From Bacteroidales bacterium (GTDB taxonomy: Bacteria > Bacteroidota > Bacteroidia > Bacteroidales > UBA932): a stretch of 64,000 nucleotides of DNA. The stretch covers positions 60,796 through 124,795 of the forward strand of contig JAGBSL010000020.1 in the NCBI GenBank assembly GCA_017631875.1, in the 5' to 3' direction. Both the position numbers and the translations under genes were made by a program. The notes under the pieces are model-generated. The model was given only the letters and a program-made list of their open reading frames with translations. It did not search any database and was not told the origin of the DNA. Shown here piece after piece: positions 61,803-64,000 of the stretch (the first letter of the stretch is position 1; each line of letters begins with the position of its first letter).

Positions 61803-64000
61803 TTAGAATCTCACTTGAACGTTGAATGCATAAGTACGTGATCTTGGGAATGAGCCGTTGTCAAGACGGAACACATCTGACGAGGTGTTCACATCCGGAT
61901 CAAATCCCGGATATACCTTCCACAGGTAAAGGTTGTCACTGCTGAATCCCACAGACAGTTCCTTGATGACCTTCTTGGCCTTCTTTGAAAGAGGAATGTC
62001 ATAGTTGAGGGTTACAGCCTTAAGTCTGAACCATGAGGCATCGTACACGCTCTTGCTTGAAGCAAGCGAGTCATCGTAACCTGCCTTGCAGACATCGCTG
62101 TCTGGGTTGGCCTCGGTCCATGCGTTCAGCATAGACGTGTACTTGTTGTAGGAAGCGGTACCCGATCCTGCATACAGCTCAGAGATGTTGTAGATATATC
62201 CGCCAAGTGAGTATGTGAAGTATACACCCACAGTAAGGCCCTTTCCAATGATGAAGTTATTCTGGAAACCTCCGTAAAGCACAGGGTCAGAACTTCCAAG
62301 GTACACCATATCGTTCTGGTCAAGGAGACCGTCGTGATTTATGTCCGCATATTTAGGATGACCCATCTTCGGACTTGCAGACTGGGACACATACGCATGA
62401 GTGATCTTGTTGTATGCTATGTCCTCATCACTGTGCCATACACCTTCGTACTGATATCCCCAGATGGCATTTACAGGATAACCTTTCTTGTATCCGTACA
62501 TATACTGTGACGTCGTACGAGGGTTGGTGTATGTAGGGACGACCTCAGACTCCGATCCAACACTTGTCACCAGCTGGCTGTTATGAGCCATCGTCAAGGT
62601 CGTATTCCACTCAAATTTATTTGTAACGATGTTACGCGTGGTAAGGGTGATCTCCTGTCCGATGTTTCTGGTTGAACCGGCATTTGCGTAATATGTGTTG
62701 TAACCGGTTGTCTGAGTGTTTCTCATGCTCAGAAGCAGGTCGTTTGTATCAGATACATACGCATCAGCCTCAAGGATAACCCTGCTGTTCCAGGCTGCGA
62801 AGTTGAGACCGATGTTGTATGAAGTCGTTGTTTCCCAGGTAAGGTTTGAGTTGGCCAGCTTGCTCGCAGTATATGACAGAAGCTTGTCATCTCCGAATAT
62901 CCAGTTGGTGAAAGCCGAATTGAAGGTCGCAAGTGACATGTACGGGCTGATGGCGTCATTTCCTGAACGTCCGGCACTTACTCTGAGTGACAGGTCATTG
63001 AGCCATGTGGCATTGTCAAACCATTTCTCATTCATGATAGACCATCTGAGCGCCGCAGCAGGGAAAAAGCCCCACTTGCGGTTCTGGGCGAAGTTAGAGG
63101 CACCGTCAGCTCTGAGAGTTACAGTAAGATAATATCTCCTTCTGTAGTTGTAGTTGAATCGTCCCAAAGCCGAGAGCTTGTCCTGATACTGCACGTATGA
63201 CGATGCAGTGAAATTATCAGGATGCACCAGACCAAGAAGATTCTTATATGTCAGGTTGTCGTTGGTATAACCTGATCCTGAAAGTTTCTTATAATCCTTG
63301 TCAGAATGCTCTGCTGTAAATCCGACTACAGTGCTGATGTCGTGAGCCTTGATCTTGCGAGCGTAGTTCCATGTCAGCTCGCCGAGATACTTGGTTGTTC
63401 TGGACTCGGTGATGGTAGCCGTTCCGCCTGTCTTGTTGGCAACCGCAACAGCAAGTGAAGAAGGTGAATAATAGTCACTTTCGGTGTCGGTATCTGTCAA
63501 TGCAAGACGAAGCTTGAGGTCCATCCTGCGATTGATCTGATACTTCAAGGTCGGAGACACCATTATATAATTTGAATGAGCCTCGTTTACAGTGTTCTTG
63601 GCGACAAGGTATGGGCTGTTGAACGGTGTACCTCCAGAACTCTCCTGATCTCCATACTTGTTCCATGTAGACTCAGGCTTAAGGAGCGGAGACAGATACA
63701 CTGCCGCAGAGGTGTTGGTACCTGTGATGGCTGCAGAGGCCTTGTCTCTGTTCGAATTTGTATAGTTGATCTTGAGGTTGAGGTCAAGATTCTTGGTCAG
63801 AGAGCTGTTGATGTTGATTCTTCCGGTAAACTTGCGGAGTCCTGACTCTATCACAACGCCAGGAGTGTTGTTATATCCGAGTGTGACAGAGAATGAAGTA
63901 CCTCCCACCTTTCTGTACATGCTCAAGAAATAGTCTCTTGAGAATGAGTCCTGAGAGAGGACATCAATCCAGTCCGTACTATTGTTTCTGTAAATGGTCG
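61803..64000 (-). CDS. SusC-type TonB-dependent receptor of locus B, N-terminus outside window
   Basis: The frame is open to the window end; 732 codons are visible. The part inside begins within the plug-barrel border (STDWIDVLSQDSFSRDYFLS, then KVGGTSFSVTLGYNNTPGV) and includes the rest of the SusC barrel, with KWGFFPAAALRWSIMNEKWF, LRVSAGRSGNDAISPYM and the end RTYAFNVQVRF with terminal Phe. An internal ATG at 63926 is not the start. The signal peptide, CarboxypepD_reg-like domain and plug must lie beyond base 64000. It is the first visible gene of the ten-gene leftward locus B. Confidence 0.95.
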   Translation of the reverse strand, partial: TIYRNNSTDWIDVLSQDSFSRDYFLSMYRKVGGTSFSVTLGYNNTPGVVIESGLRKFTGRININSSLTKNLDLNLKINYTNSNRDKASAAITGTNTSAAVYLSPLLKPESTWNKYGDQESSGGTPFNSPYLVAKNTVNEAHSNYIMVSPTLKYQINRRMDLKLRLALTDTDTESDYYSPSSLAVAVANKTGGTATITESRTTKYLGELTWNYARKIKAHDISTVVGFTAEHSDKDYKKLSGSGYTNDNLTYKNLLGLVHPDNFTASSYVQYQDKLSALGRFNYNYRRRYYLTVTLRADGASNFAQNRKWGFFPAAALRWSIMNEKWFDNATWLNDLSLRVSAGRSGNDAISPYMSLATFNSAFTNWIFGDDKLLSYTASKLANSNLTWETTTSYNIGLNFAAWNSRVILEADAYVSDTNDLLLSMRNTQTTGYNTYYANAGSTRNIGQEITLTTRNIVTNKFEWNTTLTMAHNSQLVTSVGSESEVVPTYTNPRTTSQYMYGYKKGYPVNAIWGYQYEGVWHSDEDIAYNKITHAYVSQSASPKMGHPKYADINHDGLLDQNDMVYLGSSDPVLYGGFQNNFIIGKGLTVGVYFTYSLGGYIYNISELYAGSGTASYNKYTSMLNAWTEANPDSDVCKAGYDDSLASSKSVYDASWFRLKAVTLNYDIPLSKKAKKVIKELSVGFSSDNLYLWKVYPGFDPDVNTSSDVFRLDNGSFPRSRTYAFNVQVRF

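Overview
The window is from a Bacteroidota genome, most likely Bacteroidales from an animal gut or rumen. The evidence is three SusC or TonB-dependent outer-membrane receptors plus a fourth, smaller one, two SusD lipoproteins, two hybrid two-component systems (HTCS), many lipoproteins with Bacteroidota-type lipoboxes, and promoters of the form TTTG-N19-TAnnTTTG (best seen in front of the tRNA-Gly gene). The genus cannot be named from the sequence alone.

1-11 kb, mixed region. A leftward operon encodes a secreted C69-family peptidase, a TonB-dependent receptor and a DUF4876 lipoprotein cut by the window start. It looks like a peptide or peptide-ligand uptake unit. Next come rightward single genes: a small secreted protein, a nitroreductase, pheS, and a GH20 hexosaminidase fused to an SdiA-regulated-type beta-propeller domain. 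Several families of short palindromic repeats lie between (and once inside) these genes. A tRNA-Gly(GCC) gene with a consensus promoter closes this part.

11.6-42.5 kb, polysaccharide utilisation locus A (PUL A). Leftward: GH43 then a DUF4861 lipoprotein. Rightward: GH97, an ECF sigma factor, SusC, SusD, two surface lipoproteins sharing a DUF4979-like C-terminal domain, a 45-residue peptide gene, and two tandem lyases of the Alginate_lyase superfamily (PL38-like). A leftward HTCS follows, then a second rightward operon: GH97, GH127/146, a heparinase II/III-type lyase, GH88, a right-handed beta-helix glycosidase and an alpha/beta-hydrolase esterase candidate. Lyases plus GH88 point to a uronic-acid polymer. 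GH127/146, GH43 and two GH97 enzymes point to arabinofuranose/xylose and alpha-hexose side groups. Two promoters in PUL A share the same two-block site (TTGTGAC-N14-TCTGTTACAAAA) at the same distance from the -7 box, a good candidate operator.

42.6-43.4 kb. A SIMPL-domain gene between two hairpin terminators separates the two loci.

43.4-64 kb, locus B. Ten leftward genes with gaps of 1-20 bases: SusC (5' end outside the window), SusD, a BACON/DUF5689-type lipoprotein, an FAD-dependent oxidoreductase, an S1/P1 nuclease, an alkaline phosphatase, a beta-propeller lipoprotein, an HTCS, a small TonB-dependent receptor-like barrel, and GH31. A Sus pair with a single-strand nuclease/3'-nucleotidase and a phosphatase suggests uptake of nucleic-acid-derived or phosphorylated material rather than an ordinary plant glycan. 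This is the least familiar system in the window.
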